The translations under genes were made by a program, and so were the position numbers. A stretch of 64,000 bases of DNA from Haladaptatus cibarius D43. Its GTDB lineage: Archaea > Halobacteriota > Halobacteria > Halobacteriales > Haladaptataceae. The stretch spans positions 744,001 to 808,000 of the forward strand of contig NZ_JDTH01000001.1 in NCBI RefSeq assembly GCF_000710615.1, given 5' to 3'. This document shows, in pieces, positions 51,862 to 59,157 of the stretch (the first letter of the stretch is position 1; the number at the start of each line of letters is the position of its first letter). The notes under the pieces were generated by a model that saw nothing but the letters and a program-made list of their open reading frames with translations, had not been told where the DNA came from and did no database searches.

Positions 51862-52878
51862 ATGGAACAGTCCCAGTTCGCCGAGTTCGTCGCCGCCCTT
51901 TGGACGAAACAGGGTTGGCAAACGCAGGTGACGACGAAGAAAGGAAAATCGTTTGTTACGCTTCAGCGAGAGGGCGCGGAGGGCTTAATTTGGGCGCGAC
52001 CAGCGACGGGTGAGGGCGTCAGCGGCAAGGAACTCCAGCAGTTCGTCATGCTGTGCAAGCAGTACGGCGTCGGCGAGGGCGCAGTCGTCACCTCGGGGAC
52101 GTTCTCCGAGGACGCGGCAAAAATCGGTTCGCAGGCGGGCGTGCAGGTGGTCGATGGCGAGAAACTAAAAACCATCATCGAAGCGCGCGAACTCCACGAC
52201 CTCGTCGGGCAGTACGCGAATGGCGACGGCGATGGGGATGGAACGGCCGCGTCGGAATCGGTCGATTCCGACGAAGACGGCTTTTCCCTCCCGTTTTCGC
52301 TTCCGGATTCAGTGCCGGACTCGCTTCCCGTCCAGCCGAAACTCGTGGCCGGTGTCGTCGTGCTCCTTCTCGGACTCGTCGGGGCGGCCGTGGTCGCGCC
52401 GATGATTCTCGGAACCGGCGGGCAGGTCGAAACGCAGGACTGGAACGTGACCGCACAGTCCACGGCCGCAAACAATTCCACCGACTCGCTGGCAGTGCAA
52501 TGGAACGCAAAGCGCATTTCGAAACTCGACTCGGATTCGCTCGACTCCGGCGACCCCGGCGTGTACAAACCGGACGAGGGCAAACAGTTCCTCCTCGTTA
52601 CGATGAACGTCACGAACGAGGGCAACGATTCGGTCGGACTCAAACCAGAGGATTTCGGCGTTCGCTCGAACGGAACGCTCTACGGCTATCAACCGCTGAC
52701 TAACGTGACCGATTTCAGCCCGATGGTCATCGAAGAGGGCCAGACGGAAAGCTTCAGTACGCTGGTTTCGATCGATGCTGACGCCACCGACGCAACTCTC
52801 GTCGTGAGTGACCGCGCGAAACACGGCGGGATTTCGATGACGTTCGAGAAGGATTCAAATTTGGTCGTCGAACCGTAA
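51862..52878 (+). CDS. Membrane protein with Mrr-like restriction-endonuclease-fold domain and DUF4352-like outer domain
   Basis: 338 residues from MEQSQFAEFVAALWTKQGWQ; an in-frame ATG at 51850 adds four. Residues 1-110 resemble the Mrr/RecB-like endonuclease fold (FAEFVAALWTKQGWQTQVTT, GLIWARPATGEGVSGKELQQ, AVVTSGTFSEDAAKIGSQAG, QVVDGEKLKTIIE), but the catalytic D-(E/Q)xK set is not clear: the motif reads WARPATG where many have a Gln-x-Lys. A helix at about 165-185 (LVAGVVVLLLGLVGAAVVAP) spans the membrane. The outer part is a DUF4352-like beta sandwich (GKQFLLVTMNVTNEGNDSVG). It may sense rather than cut nucleic acid. Confidence 0.76.
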   Translation: MEQSQFAEFVAALWTKQGWQTQVTTKKGKSFVTLQREGAEGLIWARPATGEGVSGKELQQFVMLCKQYGVGEGAVVTSGTFSEDAAKIGSQAGVQVVDGEKLKTIIEARELHDLVGQYANGDGDGDGTAASESVDSDEDGFSLPFSLPDSVPDSLPVQPKLVAGVVVLLLGLVGAAVVAPMILGTGGQVETQDWNVTAQSTAANNSTDSLAVQWNAKRISKLDSDSLDSGDPGVYKPDEGKQFLLVTMNVTNEGNDSVGLKPEDFGVRSNGTLYGYQPLTNVTDFSPMVIEEGQTESFSTLVSIDADATDATLVVSDRAKHGGISMTFEKDSNLVVEP

Positions 52879-52968
52879 ATAGTAGTCCGGAGATCACTAT
52901 ACCTGACCGCTATTAACAGTCTTGTAACGCGGGCAAACCTTTTGACTGACCGTCCCTAACTCGCGTTT

Positions 52969-54612
52969 ATGAGCGCTGACCGCGCCGCCTTACAGCAGGC
53001 TCTCGACCGGGGAGAGCAGGAAGGCGGTAGCGTGGAGTTCAAGGAACGACTGACGAAGGAAATCCACCTTGCCGAAGGGCGAATGGAGAGTCTGGCCGCG
53101 CAGTTACGCCACCGTGTCCTCTCGGGGGACGGCGAGGCGACCTATGTGGTCGGCGTCACCGACGACGGCGGACTGGCGGGAATCAACCCCGAACTCTTTT
53201 CGGAATCGATGGACGTACTTTCGTTTCTCGCCGAGGAAGCAGGCGCGCACATCGAAGACGTACAGACGTGGGGTATCGACGCCACGGAGACGAGCACGCG
53301 CGCTTCGACCCGAAACGGAAACGGCGGCATCGTCGGCGTCGCCACCATCCGCGAGGGTGCCGTCCTCGAAACCGACAGCGAACACATCGTCGTCGGAACC
53401 GCGGGACACGTAGACCACGGAAAGAGCACGCTCGTCGGCAGTCTCGTCACCGGCCAGTCTGACGACGGCGAAGGCGGAACCCGGGGCTATCTGGACGTGC
53501 AACCGCACGAGGTTCAGCGCGGCCTCAGCGCTGACCTCTCCTACGCAGTGTACGGGTTCGACGACGACGGCCCGGTTCACATGGACAACCCCCATCGAAA
53601 GACCGACCGGGCGCGAATCGTGGAGGAGAGCGACCGACTCGTCTCCTTTGTGGACACCGTCGGTCACGAACCGTGGCTTCGGACGACGATTCGCGGCCTC
53701 GTCGGGCAGAAACTCGACTACGGCCTGCTGACCGTCGCCGCGGACGACGGCCCGACGAGGACGACGCGCGAACACCTCGGCATCCTGCTGGCCACCGAAC
53801 TGCCGACTATCGTCGCCATTACGAAAACCGATATGGTGGACGAAGCGCGCGCGATGGAGGTCGAACGCGAAGTCGAGCAACTGCTCCGCGAAGTCGGCAA
53901 GACACCGCTCCGGGTCGAACGCCACGGCGTCGAAGTTGCCATCGAAGAGGTGGACACGAACGTCGTCCCCATCCTCATGACCAGCGCGGTCACGATGGAA
54001 GGGCTGGACGCTTTGGACACGATGTTCGAGCAGTTGCCAAAAACGACCGCTGACAGCGGCGAGTTCCGGATGTACATCGACCGCAGTTACAGCGTGACTG
54101 GCGTCGGCCCAGTCGCCAGCGGGACGATAAATTCGGGCGAGGTGGAGGCCGGCGACGACCTCCTCCTCGGGCCGATGCCGGACGGCGAGTTCCGCGAGGT
54201 GGAGGTTCGCTCCATCGAGATGCATTATCACCGCGTCGATGAGGCGAAGGCGGGCCGAATCGTCGGCATCGCGCTGAAGGGTGTTCGAGAGGCAGACATC
54301 GAACGCGGGATGGTTCTGGTTCCACCGGGAGCAGAACCGAACGCGGTCTGGGAGTTCGACGCCGAAGTGATGGTGTTGAACCATCCGACCAACATCGGCA
54401 CCGGCTACGAACCCGTCGTTCACCTCGAAACCATCAGCGAAACCGCCGTCTTCGAACCCGAGGGAGGCCGTCTCCTGCCCGGCGACAAGGGGACGACGAG
54501 TGTCAGGTTCAAGTTCCGACCCTACCTCGTCGAAGAAGGTCAGCGATTCGTCTTCCGCGAGGGCCAGAGCAAGGGCGTCGGCACCGTGACCGCGGTACGG
54601 CGAGTCGAGTAG
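52969..54612 (+). CDS. GTPBP1-like translational-type GTPase
   Basis: 547 residues. The N-terminal 130 are a regulatory region (EGGSVEFKERLTKEIHLAEG). The G domain follows: G1 VGTAGHVDHGKSTLVGSL (about 143-160), G3 FVDTVGHEPWL, G4 AITKTDMVDEAR. Beta-barrel domains II and III resemble EF-Tu (YIDRSYSVTGVGPVASGTIN; GYEPVVHLETISETAVFEPE; PGDKGTTSVRFKFRPYLVEE). In eukaryotes GTPBP1 acts in mRNA decay and ribosome rescue; in haloarchaea the role is open. The last 22 codons (54547-54612) are duplicated at 56416-56481, see the repeat entry. Confidence 0.9.
   Translation: MSADRAALQQALDRGEQEGGSVEFKERLTKEIHLAEGRMESLAAQLRHRVLSGDGEATYVVGVTDDGGLAGINPELFSESMDVLSFLAEEAGAHIEDVQTWGIDATETSTRASTRNGNGGIVGVATIREGAVLETDSEHIVVGTAGHVDHGKSTLVGSLVTGQSDDGEGGTRGYLDVQPHEVQRGLSADLSYAVYGFDDDGPVHMDNPHRKTDRARIVEESDRLVSFVDTVGHEPWLRTTIRGLVGQKLDYGLLTVAADDGPTRTTREHLGILLATELPTIVAITKTDMVDEARAMEVEREVEQLLREVGKTPLRVERHGVEVAIEEVDTNVVPILMTSAVTMEGLDALDTMFEQLPKTTADSGEFRMYIDRSYSVTGVGPVASGTINSGEVEAGDDLLLGPMPDGEFREVEVRSIEMHYHRVDEAKAGRIVGIALKGVREADIERGMVLVPPGAEPNAVWEFDAEVMVLNHPTNIGTGYEPVVHLETISETAVFEPEGGRLLPGDKGTTSVRFKFRPYLVEEGQRFVFREGQSKGVGTVTAVRRVE
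54547..54612 (+). repeat. Left copy of a 66-bp direct repeat (GTPase 3' end)
   Basis: TTCGTCTTCCGCGAGGGCCA begins 41 bases identical to 56416-56456. The last 25 bases differ at eight positions, all near the end of the frame, yet both copies end AGTCGAGTAG at equal distance. This copy is the present in-frame end of the GTPase gene (ending GTVTAVRRVE). Confidence 0.92.
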
Positions 54613-54615
54613 CAC

Positions 54616-55017
54616 TCATACAGCCGAAACGCGAAGATAATAGAATCTGTCGTTATACTCAACAACTTTCATTCTGTCTTCATCGTTGAATCTGAATACA
54701 TCTTGGTTCACGTTGCAGTCACATTGGAGTGCTTTAGTAAATACCTCCGTTTGCTTCTCAGAAAGATTCCCAAATGAGATCCGTCTGCTTTCATTATATT
54801 TTGAAGCTGTATCTGCACTAATCTTAGAGACGGACAGGAGGTCTGCCCCTTTCTGTGTGGTTTCCTGACTGCTAGTTGATGTTGTTTGCTGTGCCGTACT
54901 ATCTGGGACTGTTGTCTCCTTCGGTGTGCTAGAGTTGCCATTATCAGACTGCATACTCGCACACCCAGAAATCGCTACCATTAGTACCAGTAGTATACTA
55001 ATGACTTTCACTCTCAT
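54616..55017 (-). CDS. Lipoprotein with a conserved C-terminal domain shared with 55751-56326
   Basis: 133 residues from MRVKVISILLVLMVAISGCA, a Sec signal with lipobox ISGC; upstream in-frame codons would place a cytoplasmic tail and are unlikely. A Ser/Thr-rich linker (NGNSSTPKETTVPDSTAQQT) precedes a 65-residue domain: YNESRRISFGNLSEKQTEVF, TKALQCDCNVNQDVF and DRMKVVEYNDRFYYL. The same Y..L....Q..F..AL...F.F.DR..V...D..YYL pattern occurs in the Tat-exported protein at 55751. The stop is four bases from the GTPase stop, so the two genes meet end to end. Function unknown. Confidence 0.66.
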   Translation of the reverse strand: MRVKVISILLVLMVAISGCASMQSDNGNSSTPKETTVPDSTAQQTTSTSSQETTQKGADLLSVSKISADTASKYNESRRISFGNLSEKQTEVFTKALQCDCNVNQDVFRFNDEDRMKVVEYNDRFYYLRVSAV

Positions 55018-55109
55018 TGTTCCTTCCTTGATGAATGGGATGTTAAATACTTTCTGAATATGCGGATTTAAAAAACATTTACAACCGGCCTGCAAAAATA
55101 TATATTGTA

Positions 55110-55745
55110 ATGACTGTAAAGATAAAAATATGGTGTGAGTATTCGTACACAGAAGCCACTAGTGATTGGCAAGATAGTATGGTGGCAGTTCGAAATCACA
55201 TTGAACAAGCATTAGATGACGCAAGTATGTCACATGATGTGAGTATAATCACGAGTGAGATACCGGATATGCCTAAACCCATCAACTTGTACGATAGCGA
55301 AAACTCTGATGCGTGGGATAAGTGGCTCAATGACAACAACGCATATGTCGAAGATTCAAACATTCTTCTTATGTTTGATAAAGGTGGAGTAACATTTGGA
55401 AGTGGTCGTAACCCAAATACAACGACTGACGGTTGCATGACTCTTCTCGGTGCCGAAGACCTGCTTGGAATCCAAGGTACTCAAACCGAAGGGAAGTCGG
55501 AACACTATCACGATATTTACAACGGACTGCACGAACTAAGCCACGCCCTTGATGCACCGACTGGGTCTTCTTGCATCGGTCAGTATTGGGAGGACAATAA
55601 CAACGAATACCATCGAACACCTGCGCAGACGAAATACGGTTCAACGACAGTGTGTGGCCTATGGCACAACGGTTCATATCAGGGCAATACATGGTGGGAT
55701 CTGACGTACTACGGCTGCGCACAGGGATACCTTACGGATCAGTGA
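55110..55745 (+). CDS. Putative zinc metallopeptidase (HELSH motif)
   Basis: 211 residues from MTVKIKIWCEYSYTEATSDW. No signal peptide is apparent. The HExxH zinc motif occurs in DIYNGLHELSHALDAPTGSS (His-Glu-Leu-Ser-His around 147-151), followed by a Cys and an Asn/His-rich region (CIGQYWEDNNNEYHRTP). SNILLMFDKGGVTFGSG precedes it. Codon use and AT content differ from most neighbours, as expected of acquired DNA. I know no exact family; protease activity is inferred from the motif alone. It is followed after five bases by the Tat-exported protein and is likely co-transcribed with it. Confidence 0.62.
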   Translation: MTVKIKIWCEYSYTEATSDWQDSMVAVRNHIEQALDDASMSHDVSIITSEIPDMPKPINLYDSENSDAWDKWLNDNNAYVEDSNILLMFDKGGVTFGSGRNPNTTTDGCMTLLGAEDLLGIQGTQTEGKSEHYHDIYNGLHELSHALDAPTGSSCIGQYWEDNNNEYHRTPAQTKYGSTTVCGLWHNGSYQGNTWWDLTYYGCAQGYLTDQ

Positions 55746-55750
55746 TCATA

Positions 55751-56326
55751 ATGTATAAAAAACATATAAATGCAGAACTCAACCGAAGAAAAGTATTGCA
55801 ATCACTAGGCCTGTCGGTATCGCTGTTCGGATTCGGAGCTACGCGCGTGAGCGCAGCCTCCTCGTCTGAACCGCGAGAAGAAAATACTGTAAATACCTCT
55901 GAACTCTCCGAGAAGTCAAAGAACATCCTCGAAACTTCGTTGTTGCAGGGTTCATACACCCAGCGACGGTCACTTCCAAAACCACTCCGCACAAATCAAT
56001 ATGTACAATCTGGTGGGGAGATATACGCACTCAACTTCGAGTACCGTGATATTCACAAAAACCGCATTCGCCCGATGGAGATCCAGACCGAGGGTGACAT
56101 CGAATCCGATGCTGTCTCGTCGTATAGCCGACTACCAGCAGTTGCGCAACAGATCTTCGATTATGCGCTTGAAAATGGATCCTTTGAGTTAACTGGTGGC
56201 AATCTATGGGAATTTGACTTTGGTGACCGGTATGTAGAGAGAGATGGTACTTACTATCTACTACAATTTACACATATGGACATCCCACAGTATTCACTCT
56301 CCCCCAGCAAAGTGGATAAGGCATAA
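55751..56326 (+). CDS. Tat-exported protein of unknown function
   Basis: 191 residues from MYKKHINAELNRRKVLQSLG. The signal has twin arginines and a hydrophobic stretch (NRRKVLQSLGLSVSLFGFG) ending near an AASSS cleavage region. The mature part has two similar-looking segments, the second (SYSRLPAVAQQIFDYALENG... FEFDFGDRYVERDGTYYLLQ-like) matching the C-terminal domain of the lipoprotein on the opposite strand. The earlier segment (KSKNILETSLLQGSYTQRRS ... YVQSGGEIYALNF) looks like a diverged copy of it. The protein would act outside the cell with the lipoprotein. A GTPase 3' end copy follows 90 bp later. Confidence 0.62.
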   Translation: MYKKHINAELNRRKVLQSLGLSVSLFGFGATRVSAASSSEPREENTVNTSELSEKSKNILETSLLQGSYTQRRSLPKPLRTNQYVQSGGEIYALNFEYRDIHKNRIRPMEIQTEGDIESDAVSSYSRLPAVAQQIFDYALENGSFELTGGNLWEFDFGDRYVERDGTYYLLQFTHMDIPQYSLSPSKVDKA

Positions 56327-56415
56327 GTCAATGCCGATTCACCAGGTCTGTTTATTGCTGTGTGTTTAGAATAGTAGTACAATTACTCACAATCGACACC
56401 GATCGCTTCCCTCGG

Positions 56416-56481
56416 TTCGTCTTCCGCGAGGGCCAGAGCAAGGGCGTCGGCACCGTCACCGACGCAACGTCAGTCGAGTAG
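56416..56481 (+). repeat. Right copy of the 66-bp direct repeat (orphan GTPase 3' end)
   Basis: It encodes FVFREGQSKGVGTVT then DATSVE and a stop, in the frame of the GTPase, but has no gene body in front. The stop is directly followed by the TATA box of the next gene, suggesting that this was the original end of the GTPase gene before insertion. Confidence 0.9.
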
Positions 56482-56489
56482 GTTTATTT
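56482..56489 (+). promoter_or_regulatory. TATA box of the 56513 gene
   Basis: GTTTATTT is 24 to 31 bp before the ATG at 56513, at the leaderless distance. Confidence 0.5.
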
Positions 56490-56512
56490 TCCCCTCGCCC
56501 GCAGTTTCGCCC

Positions 56513-56857
56513 ATGTCGAAACTGCGATTCGATGCGACCACCGGGACGAAGGCGTTCACCGCGCTTCTTCTGCTGGTCGCACTCGTCTCGGTCGTTAGGT
56601 TGGTTTTCGAACAAGGAGTTGGTGGATTGCTGGAAGGCCTTGCTATCCTGTACCTCGTCGGCGTCCTCTTTATCGGCGTCTTCCGCGATATTACGCAAAC
56701 TGCTCGGTGGAGAGTGGCGTTTTTCAGTGGTATCGTCGTCTGGTCGCTGACGAACTACTTCCTTGCTGGTGGCGACCAGTTTTCCCTGATGCTGGGCGTA
56801 GCAGGGTCGGTGATGCTCGTTCTCCAAGGGTATCAGTACATGCAGGCAGGAGAGTGA
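56513..56857 (+). CDS. Four-helix membrane protein of unknown function
   Basis: 114 residues from MSKLRFDATTGTKAFTALLL. Hydrophobic helices lie at about 14-33, 38-58, 68-84 and 90-106 (VLFIGVFRDITQTARWRVAF, SGIVVWSLTNYFLAGGD, LMLGVAGSVMLVLQGYQYMQ). It has no known domain. Its position directly after the orphan GTPase end suggests that it was once immediately downstream of the GTPase gene. Confidence 0.75.
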   Translation: MSKLRFDATTGTKAFTALLLLVALVSVVRLVFEQGVGGLLEGLAILYLVGVLFIGVFRDITQTARWRVAFFSGIVVWSLTNYFLAGGDQFSLMLGVAGSVMLVLQGYQYMQAGE

Positions 56858-56943
56858 GCGGAAACGCAGGCTACAAGCCAGCGAGCAATCGAAGCGACGA
56901 GTTCACGCATCGCACCGAACTTGCTTCCTTTTGACGTATGAAT

Positions 56944-57504
56944 CTACGCGCTCGGCCACGGACGCTCGGCGAGCGGATGGAGTGTTTCGAAGGCGAAATC
57001 CGGGGCCGGGTCGGGCGTGATTTCGGGATTTGCGGGCACTCACACCGCACCGAGTCCCGCGGCCTTCGCGCCGGGAATGTCCGTGGTGAGCGAATTACCG
57101 ACGTGAACTGCCCTGTCTGCTGTCGAATCGAGTTCCGCCAGTACCGATTCGAACGGTTCCGGATGTGGTTTGGCGCGCGCGAGGGCTTCGAGCGTCGCGG
57201 ATGCGCCCGGAAGGTAGCGCACCCGCGACTGGTCACGAATCTCGGCGAAGGCCTCTGCGACCGTCCGACCTACGTTCGGGTCGTACTCTGTGTCGCGTGC
57301 AATCGCCGCAAAGCAGTTCGACCGCTGTTCGTCCACGCTTTTTCCGCGCTCCAGAAACTCGTCGTATCGGGCGTGGTACGCCGGGATGTCGAAGAACGGT
57401 TCGACGCCGACCCGGTCGAACGATGACGAAAGCACGTCCCGCGAATCCTGTTCGTACTCCAAGAGTGTGTCGTCCAAGTCGAAGAGAACCGTGTCGATAT
57501 CCAT
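56944..57504 (-). pseudogene. HAD-superfamily hydrolase interrupted by an in-frame TGA
   Basis: From MDIDTVLFDLDDTLLEYEQD the frame carries the HAD motifs: DLDDTLL (about 9-15), HPEPFESVLAEL with a Lys before it, and AVHVGNSLTTDIPGAKAAG. After GLGAV comes TGA (57042-57040), then the same frame continues VPANPEITPDPAPDFAFETL HPLAERPWPSA to a TAG at 56944-56946. Homologues normally have Trp at this spot (GxxSVWV), so TGG to TGA is the likely change. The product would lose 37 residues, including the closing strand and helix of the Rossmann core. It could be nonfunctional, a sequencing error, or read through. Confidence 0.75.
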
Positions 57505-57637
57505 CGCACAAAAAAGAGTTGTGCTGACAAAAATCATGCGTCGGTGAGCGTTTATATTCGAAGATAGAACCAATTCGGTTCGATGCGCTCCACCACTCCG
57601 ACCGGTCGGCGAAACCGATCGGTCGTACCTGACAGTA

Positions 57638-58123
57638 CTACACCCGCCGATAATCGCCATCCACCTGCTCCGCCAAGCCCAACAGCACCGCCCAGTCCAG
57701 CATATTTTCGACTCGCTCACGCCACACGTCCTCGACCCTGCTCGGGTCTTTGTGGCGCTCCCACGTTGGAATCTCTTCGCGGAACTTCTCGAACACGGCC
57801 TGCTCTGAAAGCGGGCCGTGTTCGTCCAGCACGGACAGGACAATCGAAACGCCGTACACCCGCGATTCGAACGATTTGGCCAGTTCGTCCCGGTTCGGGT
57901 CACGACGCAGTCGGGCGAATCCCGACTGCGTCTCTTCGGCCAGTTCGAGCGCCCGGAGGAAGGTGAGCCACGTCCGGGCGACATCCCGACTCTGAAAGCC
58001 GAGTCGGGTCATCAGGCGGGCACAGCAGTCGTCCTCCGTGCCGGGAACCAGCGGCACCGCTTTCTGTGCGTCCGCCACGAAATCGAACTCCGCGGGCGCT
58101 TCGGGAACGAGTTTGAATTTCAC
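57638..58123 (-). CDS. Conserved haloarchaeal protein, HTH-like, coupled to mch
   Basis: 161 residues from a GTG that overlaps the mch stop as GTGA (V/MKFKLVPEAPAEFDFVADAQ). Helices with short basic stretches (TRLGFQSRDVARTWLTFLRA, LEDEHGPLSEQAVF-like LDEHGPLSEQAVFEKFREEI) suggest a two-module winged-helix protein. It has no clear family name known to me. The coupling with mch suggests joint expression, although a link in function is not shown. Confidence 0.7.
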   Translation of the reverse strand: MKFKLVPEAPAEFDFVADAQKAVPLVPGTEDDCCARLMTRLGFQSRDVARTWLTFLRALELAEETQSGFARLRRDPNRDELAKSFESRVYGVSIVLSVLDEHGPLSEQAVFEKFREEIPTWERHKDPSRVEDVWRERVENMLDWAVLLGLAEQVDGDYRRV

Positions 58124-59052
58124 AGGTCGAAACTGTCCGCCAGTAGGTCGTGATTCGTCTCGCCGAGGACGTGCGTCGGGCCGTCTACGACATCAACGGT
58201 CACCTGCGCCGGAGCGAAGACGCTCTCGGGAATCGCCTCGAAATCCCACTCCGCGTCGTCGAAGAACGTCTGGAACGTCGTCCCGTACTCGTCGCTCGCG
58301 GTCGATGGGAGCTCGTCGAATCGGTCGAACTCCTCGCGGACGGTGAGATGCACCCGACCGCCGTAGGCCAGCGCGTCGTTCGTCCGCCCGATGGCGGTCG
58401 CTTCGTCGTGACTGACCGGCGCAACCGGGGCCGACCCTCTTACGGAGAGGATGTCTAACGGGTCGTATCCGAGTTCGCTGAGTCGGAAAACGGCGAGTTC
58501 GGCGGCGCGTGATGCGACGCTGACACTGCCGGTGACGCTTCCCGTGGCGAACGTCGGCAGGAACACCGCGTTCGGTTCGACGCCCGCGAGGTCGGCGACG
58601 TGTTCCGTGACCTTCTCGTCCGGAAGTCGGTCGGATTCGACGGCGAGGACGGCGAACTCGAACGAGTCGGCGTAGCCGATGCGCTGGTATTCGTCTTCCT
58701 CCGCGACCAGCGCGCGCGCAGGGCCGCTTCCCAGTCCGTCGAACTCATCGACGGTGAGTTCCCACCCCGCTTTTTGCGAACAGAGAAGCGCGAGCGCGGG
58801 TTGGTCGGTCGATAGTTCGACGTAAGGAAACGGTGCGCCCGCAACGTCGCCCATCTTGGTCTGTACCGTGGCTAATCCGGCGGTCTGGAGTTCCACGAGG
58901 AGGAGTCCGGCCTCCGTTCCGCCGTCCGCGTTGATACCGAAATCGAGGACGGTCGCCTCGTTGTCCAGTTCGTAGGCGGCGACGTTCAGTTCCCCCGCGA
59001 AGTCGATGGCCTCGTCCACGAGTTCGAGTGCCATTCGATTGAGACTGTCCAT
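58120..59052 (-). CDS. mch: Methenyltetrahydromethanopterin cyclohydrolase
   Basis: 310 residues from MDSLNRMALELVDEAIDFAG. The enzyme interconverts methenyl and formyl forms of a pterin C1 carrier. Recognised segments: DNEATVLDFGINADGGTEAG, GAPFPYVELSTDQPALALLC, LGSGPARALVAEEDEYQRIG, NAVFLPTFATGSVTGSVSVA and RTNDALAYGGRVHLTV. The gene comes from the methanogen C1 route, kept in haloarchaea for folate-type one-carbon metabolism. The following gene overlaps by four bases. Confidence 0.95.
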   Translation of the reverse strand: MDSLNRMALELVDEAIDFAGELNVAAYELDNEATVLDFGINADGGTEAGLLLVELQTAGLATVQTKMGDVAGAPFPYVELSTDQPALALLCSQKAGWELTVDEFDGLGSGPARALVAEEDEYQRIGYADSFEFAVLAVESDRLPDEKVTEHVADLAGVEPNAVFLPTFATGSVTGSVSVASRAAELAVFRLSELGYDPLDILSVRGSAPVAPVSHDEATAIGRTNDALAYGGRVHLTVREEFDRFDELPSTASDEYGTTFQTFFDDAEWDFEAIPESVFAPAQVTVDVVDGPTHVLGETNHDLLADSFDL

Positions 59053-59157
59053 GCCTCCGAGTTGGTCGGCATCCGGTAAACCGTTTATCGGTTCTCCGCC
59101 CGCTCGCTTGAACGCATCTCGGATTGTTTTTCATGCTGGGTTGATAACGCGAACTCG

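Larger units (their letters stand above)
54613..56415. mobile_element. 1.8-kb AT-rich inserted element bounded by direct repeats
   Basis: The segment between the two 66-bp repeats is visibly richer in A and T than its surroundings. It holds a lipoprotein gene, a putative metallopeptidase gene and a Tat-exported protein gene, and no integrase or transposase that I can recognise. The right-hand repeat is followed directly by a TATA box and the native downstream gene. This fits an element that entered the 3' end of the GTPase gene and carried a replacement for that end. Confidence 0.7.

Noticed and set aside
57040-57042. Selenocysteine codon in the HAD gene
   Set aside because: Haloarchaea are not known to use selenocysteine, the expected residue is Trp, and no SECIS-like structure was found.
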